From the NCBI GenBank assembly GCA_009792885.1, contig WMCF01000014.1, positions 13,645,315 through 13,709,314 of the forward strand: a DNA stretch of 64,000 nt. Reading direction: 5' to 3'. Below the pieces are notes generated by a model, which worked only from the letters and a program-made list of their open reading frames with translations, was not told the origin of the DNA and did not search any database. Of the stretch, positions 36,592-49,200 are shown one piece after another. The number at the start of each line of letters is the position of its first letter. Position 1 is the first letter of the stretch. Source of the DNA: Eremophila alpestris peregrina. Its lineage: Eukaryota; Chordata; Aves; Passeriformes; Alaudidae. A program made the position numbers and the translations under genes.

Positions 36592-36626
36592 ACCACTTGG
36601 AAATTAAAAGAAACAAAGTTACAAAG
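36592..36626 (+). other. weak candidate micro-exon (35 nt)
   Basis: A pyrimidine-rich acceptor (CCGTCTTATTCTTCCATTTGCCACTAG, AG at 36590-36591) precedes 35 bases that end AAAG|GTGAGC, a good donor. Two frames are open and a third has a stop. The length is below normal exon size, no other exon can be linked to it, and such pairs are expected by chance in 64 kb. Confidence 0.15.
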
Positions 36627-36779
36627 GTGAGCATAAGTGAAAAGGCAGAAATCACAAATTTTGGAAAGAAAATACTCCCTTTTCTTTCTAATATTTTGAC
36701 TTTACTTCTAATTTCTTGAATAGAGTTCATTCATGAGTTTACCTTGCTGTTAGCTTCTTTTTTAAATTTAAACTAGTTT

Positions 36780-37140
36780 TCTTATAGGTTTATATATTAA
36801 ATTCTCTTAGGGTTGCTGAAGAAATCATTAGTCAATGGTTTATACAATTGTAATTTCATTTTACCAGGTTATTAAAAACTAATAGCATGCCATTTAATTA
36901 GACAGGATGATGAGAATCCACTTAAAAGTTAGAAATAGACTTACAAACTGCCTATCTTCTTCCTTACTGCCAAGCAAGACTTTATAATAAATCATTATTC
37001 CTTTTAAATGAATTTAGTAATTACAAAGGGCTTCATTCTTCATTATATTCACCACAGCTATACCTATTTCCATAAGTTATCTCATTTATTTGTACCAAGA
37101 GTACTATTAAATATAGCATTAATTTATCAGAACAGGGTAG
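36780..37140. other. possible conserved non-coding block
   Basis: The block has a high density of homeodomain-type cores (CATTAGTC, CTAATAGC, TTTAATTAGA, AATCATTATTCC, TAGTAATTAC, CATTAATTTA) without simple repeats or long open frames. AATTA and ATTA cores recur every 20-40 bases. The texture is typical of long-range developmental enhancers near gene deserts. This is inference from motif density; no alignment is available. Confidence 0.25.
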
Positions 37141-37419
37141 AGAAAGAAGCCCTTGGAGGATATTATTGGTAATGGTCTGAAACAAAGCTTTTTGCTTATC
37201 CAAAGAATGAACCCCTGCAAGAACCCTCAGTATTAACTCTCACACCACAGCATGGCAGTGCTGTAGAGTGCTGAGGGAACAAGGCACAAGGCAAAAGAGT
37301 AATTCCTTGGCCACAACATTTCCAAGTACAGTTCCTGTGCTGAGCCTTGAACTGAGATGACAATTTCTGTTCCCTGGAGCATAGACCTCTTTCCCTAAGG
37401 AAATGAATCAAGACCTCCA

Positions 37420-37720
37420 ATTTATTTCACATAGCCTGTTTAAGAATCATTGGATAATAATGGCCTTCAGTCACTGCCAACCCATGGTGAATTTAAAACA
37501 GTGACTTGGAGGGGAAATGCTCTATGTCATAATTCCCTAGGCACATGATCCCCTCTATCATGCCATTTATTAGGCAGCTTGGTCTTGGCACCACATTTAT
37601 TTATACCATAATATTTCATGCTATATAGTCTGAGGTTAATAAAGTCTCATTAACAGCTCCTTTATGGACTATCCCTTTATGGGCAGTCCCCATAAAGCTC
37701 TCCAAGATTTCATTTTACAA
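37420..37720. other. possible conserved non-coding block
   Basis: This is non-repetitive AT-rich DNA with varied motif content (GGATAATAATGG, CCATTTATTAGG, GGTTAATAAAG, CTCATTAACAG and CTATATAG). There is no usable open frame. It lies next to a similar block at 36780-37140, so both could belong to one regulatory cluster. Support is by appearance only. Confidence 0.2.
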
Positions 37721-37806
37721 TAATAGCAAATAACCTCGCAATTGATTTTCCCCCCATCCAATTTTAAAGACCCTACAGCAACACAAAAGTGGGGGAAAGG
37801 AAGGGC

Positions 37807-37822
37807 GGGGGGGGGGGGGGGG
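37807..37822. repeat. poly-G run (16)
   Basis: Sixteen G occur in otherwise AT-rich DNA, preceded by GGAAGGGC. It is a mononucleotide run prone to sequencing and replication slippage. Confidence 0.9.
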
Positions 37823-37869
37823 AATATAACAGGAAAATAGCTATATGTGGTGCAGTGAGAAGAAGACAA

Positions 37870-40800
37870 AGAGAATTGTGGCTATCTAATAGGCAAATAT
37901 GTTTTCGCTATTCACCAAACTATACAAAAAAGCCTGGATAAGGATGACAGTGATTTTTAGTAGTCTCTTTGTTTACAAATTCTCATCGACATGGCTTGAA
38001 CTGGAATTTCACCTCATACCCTGTGCAGGCTGCTGTTTTCTGGAGTCCTTTGAACTTCTGAAAGCTGAACAGCCTTTCTCTCAAGGTCTTCCTAGATACA
38101 GTCACAAGAGCCTCTGCGTCTTGGTGCTTTCTTGTTTGAATTCTGAATATCACTAAAAATTGTTGCTGCTTTCTAAAATAATAATATTTCCAAGCATTGG
38201 GGATTGGATGTTTTTCTTTTGTAGAATAAATGAGCTTCTTAGAATTCTTCAGTATTTAGATTTAGTAGATGCTCATAACTTCTTTGTTAACCTGTTCAGT
38301 ATCAGAATAGCTCTGGAACATCCAGGAAAAAAAATTAATAATAAATTTATTCAAACTAATGATAACTAACTATGAACTATTATATCAGCTGAAGAGACTT
38401 TTTAAAATGTGTATTTAAAAAAAAACACATTGGAGTTTTTAAAGGTAATAAGACAGTCACAGCTGAAGGAGTGTGCCAGAAGGTCATGGCAGGAATAAGA
38501 TGCATTTACCTTTCATGGAGAGGAAGGAGAAGAACAGCACACTCAGCAGTCCCCTCTGAGACAGGACAAACTTTGTCTCTGTGCATGAGTTGTTGTGAAA
38601 TAAATGCACAATGTCTCTTCACCAAAGAAATCACAAATCACACAGAAGTCCAAATAAAGGAAGCATAAAGAAATGGAAAACAAGAGAAGCAATGTGAAAT
38701 AAAATTATTTGTCCAATATCAACGTGAAATCTTCTGGCTTCTATTCTACACCAAACCTAGAGGAGAAGGGGTCAGATCTAGTCTGATATTCTTTCATATA
38801 GCCATTCCTTTCTGCTTCTCCCCTATCCCAAAAATTAGGGTTCATGTGAACATGGAATTTAAGGGTTTTGGGACACAACACAATATTACACTGTTTGCAG
38901 AAAAGCAACATATCTTTATAATTCTAAAGTAGGATTAAAGAATTATAAAATGCTTATTCCCCCTAGATTTTATGCTTATGTATGGCCAAACATAATTTAT
39001 GTTTTATTTCCTAAAAAAAAATTGAAAGTTTTCACGGAAAAGTGAGTTATGAGTGGAAAGATTACATATTACTGCAGAGAGAAGGGAGATCAACTTCACA
39101 AAGAAAACAGTCACACATGAGGAAAGATAGATGGATGGCTATGAGCACCATATATTCTGATGTAAAGCCTATTTTGAGATTTCTGCAATATTCAGGTATT
39201 TACAAAGTCAGAACTTGCAAACAGTGACAGAGTTTATAGGATTATAAATACTAAAAGAGAAAGATAAATATAATTGTTTCTCAAATGACATCAATTATTC
39301 AATGAATATCTTATATATATGCATAATTTTTCAATGGAAGATCAATGGGATCACACAGTGAAATTTCAACATTTCCTTAAATGCTCAATCAAAAGATATG
39401 GGATTATTTACATATGAAACTTAAAATTCATATTTACTGTAGTTTCTCATCCAGATTGTTTTATGTTTGCAAATTTTATATGAATTAAAAAAGAGCACAG
39501 TATATTGATGCTGATCTCTATTATAAGAATTTTAGGGACACAGAAATCAAGATGAGACCATTCTCCCTGCCAGCAGAGCATCTACATGACAGTTTACTGA
39601 ACTCCAATCTACATTCCTTCTATTGAGCATCTAATTTGCCAAATCATAGTGATGGAATGACAGTTTATGCTGAGAGCTTCAAACTTTATGTTTCTTGTGG
39701 TGGTTTTTTTCTTTCTGTTTTCTTTTTGTTTTGGGTTTTTTACACTCACATTTAAAATCATCTAGATGGAAGTGCCTTTGATTTTCGTTCTGTGAATGAC
39801 AAGAATAGGTATGAACCAGGCACATGGAACTATTTCACTTAGTTTTATTAAAGATTGTGACTTCCTATGTGCTTCCTTTTTCTGGATGTTCTTCCCCCTT
39901 TCTTCATGGCTTCCGCTCTTTTAATAACTGTTTTGAAGCAGACGTTGCATGGGAGTTCTCCATCTCCTTGTGCAATAGGATGTTGTATAAACCAACTGCA
40001 GTCAGACAAATTTCAGTTGTAGATGACTGAAGGCAGAGGCTCAGAGTATGAGGCATAACACTGACATAGGAGCGCTGCCCAGGCCTGGGAAATACAGACT
40101 TTTAAAACAGATATGCTTAGCAATATTGCTTTAAAGAGTACAGAAGGTAGATCAATATATTAGAACTACATTTCCATAATGCAATGTCTACACTATAGCA
40201 CTCAGGAGCCAATATTTAATTTAGCATTCAGCTCTGCCTGTAACTGCATCTCAGTATTGATCTATCAATCTGTAGTAGTTAACATCACATGCAAACAAAA
40301 TTTCATTTATCTTTACACACCTGTCATCCACAATTCAGAACTAGCATGTCCAAAAATCAAATGTTCATCAGGTTTTTAAAGATGATTTTGTAGTAACAAC
40401 TCATTTTCATCTTGTTTTTATTATTCATGAGAGGGCTTAGACCTCCTGAGCAGCTCAACCATAAACTGTTAACACACAGACTAACACAGCATGAGAGAAA
40501 ACAACCCCACCCACAAACTCAGCACACAAACAGGCAGCCCTCGTTTGCCAAGTCTATTGCAAGTACCTGTAAAAAATCCAGAAATAGGAAAAATATGGTG
40601 GTGGCCTTTACATGTTTTAATTCCAATCACTGAGAAGGAAAAAGGACTGTGGGTCAGAAGAGGTAAAAAGAGAAAGGAAGGGGCAAAACAAAAAGCATTC
40701 CAAAACAGGAACACAAGAAACTCATAGGTGAGAGAAACCAAGAAATCTTCAAGACAAAGGCAAGAAATACATGCAACAGATTACAAGAATGGCCAAAATA

Positions 40801-42425
40801 AACCAACCCAAACTAGCAGTGCATTGCACTCATTTTAGGATCTTGAGAATCACTTTTAGCAGTCTAAAGAGAGGAAAAGCAGAGACAAAGCACATCTACC
40901 AAGAAGCTGAAAGTGTTGATATTTATTTCATCAAAAGAAAAGTGTTTAAAAGCAGAATATTGAATTTATAATCATTTAGAGTCAATAAAAATTACAGAGA
41001 AATAAAGAAGCATCAATACCTCTGACATGTCTGCAAGTAGAGGGAGTAACCAAGTATTATAACTTGAGAATTACACATATGAAAATATATATACAGGTGA
41101 AAGAATGCCAAAAAAATCTCAGCATCCATTTTCCAATTGAATTCAATCTATAAGACAGATAGAAGAGTTGAAGTTACATTTGGAACCTGCTCTCCATTTA
41201 AATTTATGCACCACAATCAATGTTACATGTATTTTCCACACTTCATTCTTGTTTGTTCATGAGAGTAAGATAATTTTCTAGGGCATAAGACAGGAAATCA
41301 CTTCAAAGAGAAAAGCTTCAGGATCAGATTGATCAGATTATTATTAATCAATTGTACTCATAATTTTCTCCCTTCTAAGGCAGTTCCACGCAGCTCCACT
41401 TGTAAACAATTATTGAAGATATGCAAGGCAAAACCAAAAAAATGAAAAAAAAAACCATCCATTAAATACAAGAGCTTTAAAAAGGAAAAGAAACAGCATT
41501 GAATTTGCACTGAAGCCTAGAGAGTCACAGCAGAAGAGGCAGAAAATGCTACTCACATAACTGCATTTCTCAGCTAATGCTGAAATCTAAAGGATCTGCA
41601 AATATTTCTCATTATGAGACACTGGTAGGAAATCACAAAAAAACAAGGGTTTGGACTGCCCGTTATGCCCAGGTTATTGTCATTCTTCCAGCACATGAAC
41701 TACACATCTAAATACTGGATGAAATAAGGGAAAAGTCACAAGAGCACATGTAAACCCATAAGATCCTGAGATACCCAAATATATCTCTGGTTCCCACACT
41801 GTGATCTGATGAAGGCCCATGCTCACAGAGCTGCTAAGGACTACAGTTTTTACTAATCTTTTGCTTACTTCAAATTTTTGTTTTGTGAAGAATAGATCCT
41901 TGTCTTCTTTGCAGAATATAAAAGGTGAGGGATGGGAGGGGGAAAGAGAGTGAGTACATTTTTCAATGTTTGGACTCCCAAGGAGCAATAAAAAAAAGAA
42001 TACGCTTTTGAATTTCAAAATTGATTTTTTTTTAGACTGCAAACAGTGGGGAAGACACACATAGTACTAGTATATCAAATGCTCCTTTCCATCTCCCTCC
42101 ATTTTGCCCTCTCAGCACGCATCCTTCCCACATTCCCAGCCTGAATAAATAAGAAAATCGGTATCCCATCCCTGCTGCTCAGCAGTACAGCAAAGCAGAA
42201 AAAGGGAGGAAGAATTAAAAGCTGTGCATATGCAATTGACTGAAAACATACTCTGGCAATGCTCTGAGATGATTAGGAGCAAGGCAGCACAAATCTGGGA
42301 ACATTAGCTCAGGTTCAGAGCTGTGCTCCTGTGTGCTGCCTCTCACCACATGCATGTTTGTCTTGCACTGCTTATTCTTGCTCCAGTTCTTTGGAAAGGG
42401 ATTATCCAAGGTAGTTACTTGCAAT
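37870..42425. other. AT-rich non-coding stretch
   Basis: No gene is recognised. Notable items are a T-rich tract with G interruptions at about 39702-39740, a weak exon candidate right after it, and a small tandem GATCAGATT duplication at 41322-41339. Open frames such as 41680-42060 on the minus strand (126 codons) match nothing known and lack splice borders. Confidence 0.5.
39766..39808 (+). other. weak candidate exon (43 nt)
   Basis: A long T-rich tract (39702-39740) ends in CATCTAG (AG at 39764-39765), followed by 43 bases and then ATAG|GTATGA. One frame is open across it and reads like ordinary soluble protein sequence; the other two hit stops. The pyrimidine tract ends about 20 bases before the AG, which is acceptable but not ideal. 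There is no partner exon, and chance is a serious alternative. Confidence 0.15.
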
Positions 42426-42475
42426 AGCAGGGGTTTAGACTCAGTGACCCAGAAGGTCCTTCAGTCTGAAGTCTC
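42426..42475 (+). mobile_element. short CR1 3'-UTR relic
   Basis: AGCAGGGGTTTAGACTCAGTG and the following CCCAGAAGGTCCTTCAGTCTGAA align by eye with the CR1 3' motif GCAGGGGGTTGGACTAGATGACCTCCAGAGGTCCCTTCCAACC at roughly three quarters identity. No tail repeat survives. This is an old, strongly truncated copy. Confidence 0.45.
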
Positions 42476-42699
42476 TCTGAGTTGTCTAATTCCCACCCCA
42501 GCCATACCCCATAAGCTGCAGCTTTCCAAGTAATAGCACAATCGACCTTTGCCTTATGTACAACCACATCTTTTATTGAAAACAGAAATATTTTTCTGTA
42601 TCCTAGCACTAAATTGTGCCACAGTAACTGAGCAAAATAGAATTCTGTCTGCACACTAGCAAAAAAGAGGTAACACTGGCATGCAAATAAAGAGTTTTA

Positions 42700-43090
42700 T
42701 CTATAAAATCTTTTATTTTAGACGATTAGGCCCTGGTTTAAGTTGCAGTTTAAACATAAACATGGGAGAAGCCGTCCCAGATGGCGAATGTAAAACGTGC
42801 TGTAAATTTTAATGAAGCAAATAAGTCACTAATAACCATAATGCCAACACTGCTGCGTTTTTGGTAGATGTTAATAAAGCAAAATTAAAAAAAGAGCATG
42901 CAGCATTCAAATAAGTGCTTAAAAAGCCCAATATAATTTGCTAATTCAGCTATTCACACTTTGATTGCACAGCCCCTGGTCATCTGCTCAAGTACAGCTG
43001 CTTCATGTAAAAACAAATTAAAAAAAAAGTTTTATTGTCCACCAGATGTCCCAGCTTGTAATACTTGCTGCTATAATTCAGGTCACCCAA
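42700..43090. other. possible conserved non-coding block (TAAT-dense)
   Basis: About ten TAAT/ATTA cores fall within roughly 300 bases (for example CACTAATAACC, CATAATGCC, GTTAATAAAG, GCTAATTCAG and TATAATTC). They are mixed with isolated CpG-containing stretches (GACGATTAGG, AAGCCGTCCC, ATGGCGAATG, AAAACGTGC, CTGCGTTT) that are rare in the surrounding DNA. CpG retention in an otherwise AT-rich, non-repetitive segment is consistent with selection. There is no open frame. It is the strongest enhancer-like patch I see in the window, though still inferred from texture. Confidence 0.3.
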
Positions 43091-46000
43091 GGTTCAAGCA
43101 CATTCAGAAATCGATTGTTCTTGGATGACCAACCTTGGGGCAGTGGTCAAGGCACTCTGGTCCTGGGCTTATCCTGCTGAGAGGTGAGGGAGCACTTCTG
43201 TATTGAAAGAATATTCGTGTTATGAATATCACAGGCACCCCAAACAGATAGTTATTACTACAGCCTAGGGAAAGAGCTGGAAAGGGCTGGAGTGGAAAGA
43301 ATTCAAGCAACATATGCCCTGCTTTATAAGGCCATTGAAAACCCATTAACAGGGCCCTACCAGATTTATTTTCTTTACTGAAAATGAATTTATCATTATT
43401 AAAGAAAGGTATAAAAGCACAAGGCACAACAACCACTGCTGCTGTGCACCAGCATTCTCACTGCTCTTGATGGGAACTAGACGATACACATAGTGCAGCC
43501 AGTGCTTCTCCCCAAATCAAATGTAAAAATCAATGGAGCAGAATTATCAGCTGGAGCTAAAACATCTTGCACCAAGGGTGTCTGCTGCTGTGCTGCACAA
43601 AGCAGGTTTGAAATCAGCAGGCAGTGTTTTGCTTATGGATTTCACAGGGCTGACAACTAAGGAAAGGCTGGACTGGAGGAAAAGAGAGCTTGTTTCTGCA
43701 AACACCTCCTCTTCCAGAGCAGGAAAAGGGCATCACTGAATAGAAGGAATCTGAGCAGAGCCAGAGACTCCTGCCAGAGCCATGCTGAAGGCACAGCTGT
43801 AGCACATAGATGCCAACACCAGATCCCCAACAGGGTGAACTGAGAAGGCCGATGATTTTATACAAGAGTGCACCACACCCAAAACACTATGGCTTTACTG
43901 CACAAGATGCAAAAACCTGAAACATCCCAAGCATGTCAAGATGTTTCAGAGTAATCTTTCCGTAAGCAGGACCTGTGCAGCCTGTCTCAGCAACACAAGA
44001 ATCTGTTTGTCACCTTGTCTGATGATTTATAAGGAGCAATATCTTGACAGGAATATTTTGTGAGAAATAATGTTGTTCTGCTATACCTAATTTACACGGT
44101 GCTGCAGTTGCATTTTCATCAGGCATCTACCTCTCACAGTTCCTCTAAGCCACTGAATTTTTGCAACTCTGTGCAGCCAGCACCAGCCCCTGGCACTTAA
44201 ATGTGCATTGCAATTAATAGAACAATTACTTGATTGAAAACTTTCCCTCTTGAGCTTTACCACTGTTAGCCTCAAAACAGAGAAAAGTACAGGAAACAGG
44301 ATTACTCAGATATTTCCAAATTTCACATGAAAATGAAAGTCCCTTCTGTTCCAGTAGACTGAATTTGGAAGAGCTGTTAAAGTCTGTGAAAGGGCTTTAC
44401 CTCTCAGCTTGGACAGATTTAAGCCATCAGTATATTTGTTCTTCAAAGCCTGCCTTTCTCACTTTGTTCTCAGTGTTCATGAGTGTCTCCTTGCCCATTT
44501 TTCGCCCTCAGCACTGATTTCTTTTCATCCCCACAGCTGACCTGCCATGATGCCCATGCAAGGCAGTTTATCAGAGTTCCCTCTGCTCCCCCTTTTTATC
44601 ACCATGTTCCAAGAGATGACCACAATCCAACGATTTGAGTGCCCTTCAAAACCTCAGTCCTCCTTACAGTTTGTCAGCTGCCACTGACAAATAATGCCAC
44701 TATGTCTTTTATCTTCATCCATCTCTATTTTGAACATTTACTCCCCTCTACAGCTGTTGCCAACTGCTGTCCCTGTACCATTGGTGAGGCACTAAATAGC
44801 CAGCAACAGGAGATGGAGCAATGGCTGGCTCAGTGACTTGGCAAGACTGAAGACAAGGATGCAGTGCTCCTGGTACAGGAGCTACACAAGGACCCACATG
44901 TCTGTGGGACACTCTGTTATCCTGCACAAGGGGAAGAGGGGAAGAGCAGTATGGCTGGAGAAAAACTGGGTCCTAGCCTTAGGCTCCCTGTGACTTTGGG
45001 TCAGCCACTCCATCAGCTTAAACAGCCACTTTCTGACTCATCAATGCAGCAGAAATATTGTTCAGAAATGCAGTGAGCTTACCTCTATCCAAAAGAGCGT
45101 GGAATAGACTCAGGGAGAGCAAAATACAGTATCCTCAAACAGTTAAAGCCATTAGGCTTGATGTTGGATCAAATTTTAACCATGTCAGAAGAAATGCACC
45201 TACATGCCCAGGAAGCAAAATATCTAGCCCAGGACTTGCAAAGATATTGTCATTGCAAATGGATATCCTTTCCTTTTCCACACAGTCCAGGCAGGACTTG
45301 GTCTGTGCATGCACAGAGGCTTCTCAGCTGCCTGCCCAGCACTCACACAGTGGCTCCCAGTAAATTACCTATTCCCTGCTCTCCACCTGGGTTAGCTGCA
45401 ATTGGAAAACTGGCTTTTCATTCCCATCTATCACAAGTCCCCAAAAGCTAGGACAAATGTTGGAAGGATTTAATCAAATTTAACAGGGAAAAAAAAGGGG
45501 GACAGATGTGGGAGGGAATGGAGGGACAAGAGGAGATACGAGTCCTCAGTGGAGCCGGGATGCAAAAGGAGTGGGCAGGTGCCTCCCAACCATTTACTCT
45601 GCTACCACGTTCTGCGGAGGGCCCAGTACCAGGCTTTTCATCCTGGAGTGATGCTGGCAGCGTGCAGCCCTTGTAGAGATAAAAAGGGAAGCCTGATCTG
45701 CTCCGTGCCAAGACGGCAGCCCCGGCAGCCGGGGTGCCCTGGAAACCCGCCCCAGCTGCAGTCACTCTGCCTTCTTTGGCAGGCAGCACCACAGCACCAA
45801 GTACCACTCCTGGCCATTGTATAGGCTCATACAGACTAATCCTCTCAGAGGTTATCCTAATGAATTAGCAGCTACTGGATTAGATGGGCTGCAGGCAGGC
45901 TGCAGCTGAAAGCTAACTGAAATTTCCCCTTATACCTCCAAGCATCACATTCAGTTTCCATCTATAAAACAATTTTTCCACTTTTTAACCATCAGCTCTG

Positions 46001-46200
46001 TTGCAGACCTATCAACTTGAACAACAGTTTTGCTTGACAAACTACAAAACTTGAATCTATCTTTTCAAGAGTCTGTCACTTTTAGGCTATTGTTAGGTCC
46101 CAGAGTTCCATTGCCAGGCTGACAATACCAGGCTTTTTTGAAGCTGCAAGGACTAGAGTCCAGGAATTATATAACTGGGAAAACAAAATGTGACCCACAT
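43091..46200. other. non-coding stretch, locally less AT-rich
   Basis: Base composition rises in GC at about 44450-45830, where overlapping frames on both strands (for example 45448-45807 minus, 119 codons, and 45549-45824 plus) stay open. Mutual openness in opposite strands and the absence of recognisable domains argue against coding. No CpG-island-like promoter is evident; the CpGs near 45530-45760 are scattered. Confidence 0.45.
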
Positions 46201-49200
46201 CTAATGGCTCAGAAAGCAAATGTAAGAAAACAGTGATTATTTGCCGACTCTCATTGTTAAGCCTATTTCAGGACCTTCTAAACATTGAGAGTTGTGTCAC
46301 CATCAATTCCTTAAAACAAAATTTATCCCCTCTGTTGTTTCAATTATGCAAACTGCACTGTATCTGCAGTTTACACTTTCAATAAAATATCTTAATATCT
46401 AAGCAGGCATGCAAGCAGCTTATCTCCCTGTGCTTTCTTTGAGCATTTATCACAAAAGGTTATTATTTCCACGGGACTGTACAATTAGAATTCACCCTTT
46501 ATTGCCCTCCATCACACTTTGAATTATACATTATCTGTGTTGTTACTAAATTGCTGCTTTTGAGTCTCATTTCATTTGCAGCTTCAGAATTATGTCTTGC
46601 TTGCACCAGCAGAAAAGAACTGGGACTTCTGTTTTCCAGCCTCTCCAGCAGGTACAGACAGGTCTGATTTTCTCTGAAGTCCATGGAAGTCAGTCACCCA
46701 CAGAGACCTTCAGACAGGTAATGTGAGCCATCTTCTCAGCTGTCTGACATCTGGTGACTTCAGTAAACTAAAGCTGCTAGCTGCAGTTAGGCAACATCAG
46801 GGCATCTCACCCATATGGGTAAGAGAAAGCCTTGGAACAGCAGGAATCTGAGAAAGCTTTTAGAAGCCAACGGAGTATGTGGCATTATGCATAGAATATA
46901 TGAATATTGCTGATGGCTTTTTTCTTCCTGTTCCCCTTTTATTCCAAAATGATACTTCTACTAAGCTTTTTCTCTAGATTTCACAGTTCTTAGTCTTCTG
47001 AGTGTAACTGTAGCTAATACTTTTTCTTCAACTAACAATAATCCCCTAGCCACATTATTGGTTTAAGGCAAAACCCAAGAACGGAAATAGGGCTTGCCAT
47101 TCAAATTAATATAAATGTATAAGCATGTTTTTAAACTCCAGGGACTGTTATTCTGGGGATGTTTTGTAATCTGATGCCAAATTTGGATTTAAATTCTGTG
47201 GACACCTTTACTGGGACCTAGATGATCCCCGATTGGGTGTATTTAGAGATACAGGCCTGTATATTCCATGCAAATACTCATGTGAAAATTAGATAATAGA
47301 TCAACTATTCCAGCATAAGAAAAAAAAAATCCCCAAATCCTGAAGAAAAAACCCACCTACAAGCAGACAAATAACCACAGAAGAGGGCTACTGAAAAACA
47401 AGTTATAAGTGCAGTTTCAGATTTTCACTTAAAAAAATTTTACACAGGGAATCTCTTTCTGATGACAGCTAAACATATTTACCTCTCTACAGCGTGGTGC
47501 TGTACTATAGTACTTGGTAGTGTGATGAAGTGGAATGCTCCTCTTCCTTCCCCTGAACTTCACATTTTTCACATCCTTAGCTACATGAACGTTATAGTAC
47601 AAAAGCTTCAAATAAAGCCAGGGCATAGGGCCGTGGAAAGAGCACAGAGTGAAACAAGCCTCCACAGGCAACAGTTTGGAAACCAATGCAGTACAGGTGA
47701 AATCTGCTTTTGCAGCTACTGCAGAGATTTCTCTTTATGTGCAAAAAAACCCCTCAAATAACAGATCCGAAGTACCATGCATGAAATTTATCAAGAGACA
47801 GGTGGTTTAAATGAAAGTTTGACTGAAGACGTACATTTATTTCCCTTGATGCCACTTTTATGACCTCCATGGTAATTTGATGTTTATATTTAAACACCAA
47901 TAAGACATATTTCCCTTTAAATTAAAAGACTATGTATTTCCTCCTCAAGAATATTTCATCTTCTAAGGTTACAGTGATTCTTAAAACTTGTGTGAATTTG
48001 TAGCACAAAACTCAAAATTACTTACTAGGAGAAGCGAGACTGTGAATACCACATGTAACTTCAGTCTACCCATATCTAGTGTGTTTAGAGGTTGGCTAAT
48101 TAAACCCATTTAAGTAAGATAGTGTCCTTTTGCATTATATCTCGGCTTACTATTCATGGCCTGTTTGGGCAATACTCTGTTAAAATCTCATTTTAAAGCC
48201 CCTGCTTTGTGAGATGACATTTTAATGCAGTCAGTGCTCATCTCCAGAGTTCTTCTATGAAAAAAAACCTGTGTCTGTTCTGAAGAGATAAAGCAAGAAC
48301 ACAGACAGGCTCAAAATCCCTCGCAAGGGGGCAGAAGTTCAGTGCTAAATGTTTCTGTTCTCTCCACTTCTTCATTAAGTAGCTTCTTAATTAAAAGCCT
48401 TTTTTGTTTTGTATTTGTTTGACAGAAGCAAAGAATTTGATCTGCTAAACCCTTTATACGTGGTCAGATATGAATCCCTCTCATCCTCCATCACCACAGG
48501 ACTACCTGCAATCCTCCTCAAACACTGGTTCTGCCTTGGAGCCCACAGGGATTTTGCACAGCCTGAATTTATATGAGTTCATACAGTGCATTTCCCTCCC
48601 CCCACTCTCTGCTCACACTTTGTCAGAAGATGTCTGTTGACTTGCATTGACGAGGATTTTAACAACCCTGGGGAATCTTTTTTCCTGAGCTTGTCTGTGC
48701 AAGGTGACACTTGACATGCTCAGTGCCACAGTCTAAGCACAGCTGGGCAACTGCTGCCCAAACATGAATACTCATGATAGATGAGTTTATTTAAAAGCTG
48801 TATCTGATACTGATGACTGGCTTAAAACACCTGCCTCACCAGCACCACAAGAGAGCTGCCAGGCGAGTGAAACACCAACCATCACTCATCAGCAAGATTT
48901 GAAACTTGGCTAATAGTTAACTTTCTGACCTATTACTCTGCTCTTTCTGTTTATGTGCCAAAGTATGACAGATGAGGGGGGCAAATTTAAGTCACCTGAT
49001 GGCAAACATATGCCAACATTCACTTGAACTTCTTGGTGTTGTTGTCATTCCACTTGAACACAAACAGTTACATGGAGAATAAAAGAAAACCAGAGCTCAC
49101 TTGCATGCTGACTTTGCTGTGCACTTCTGCAGACACAGCCTTCTTTACAAGAGTCCTCCTACAAAACTTCATTCATTCAGCAGCTAAACGAGAGTGCTGA

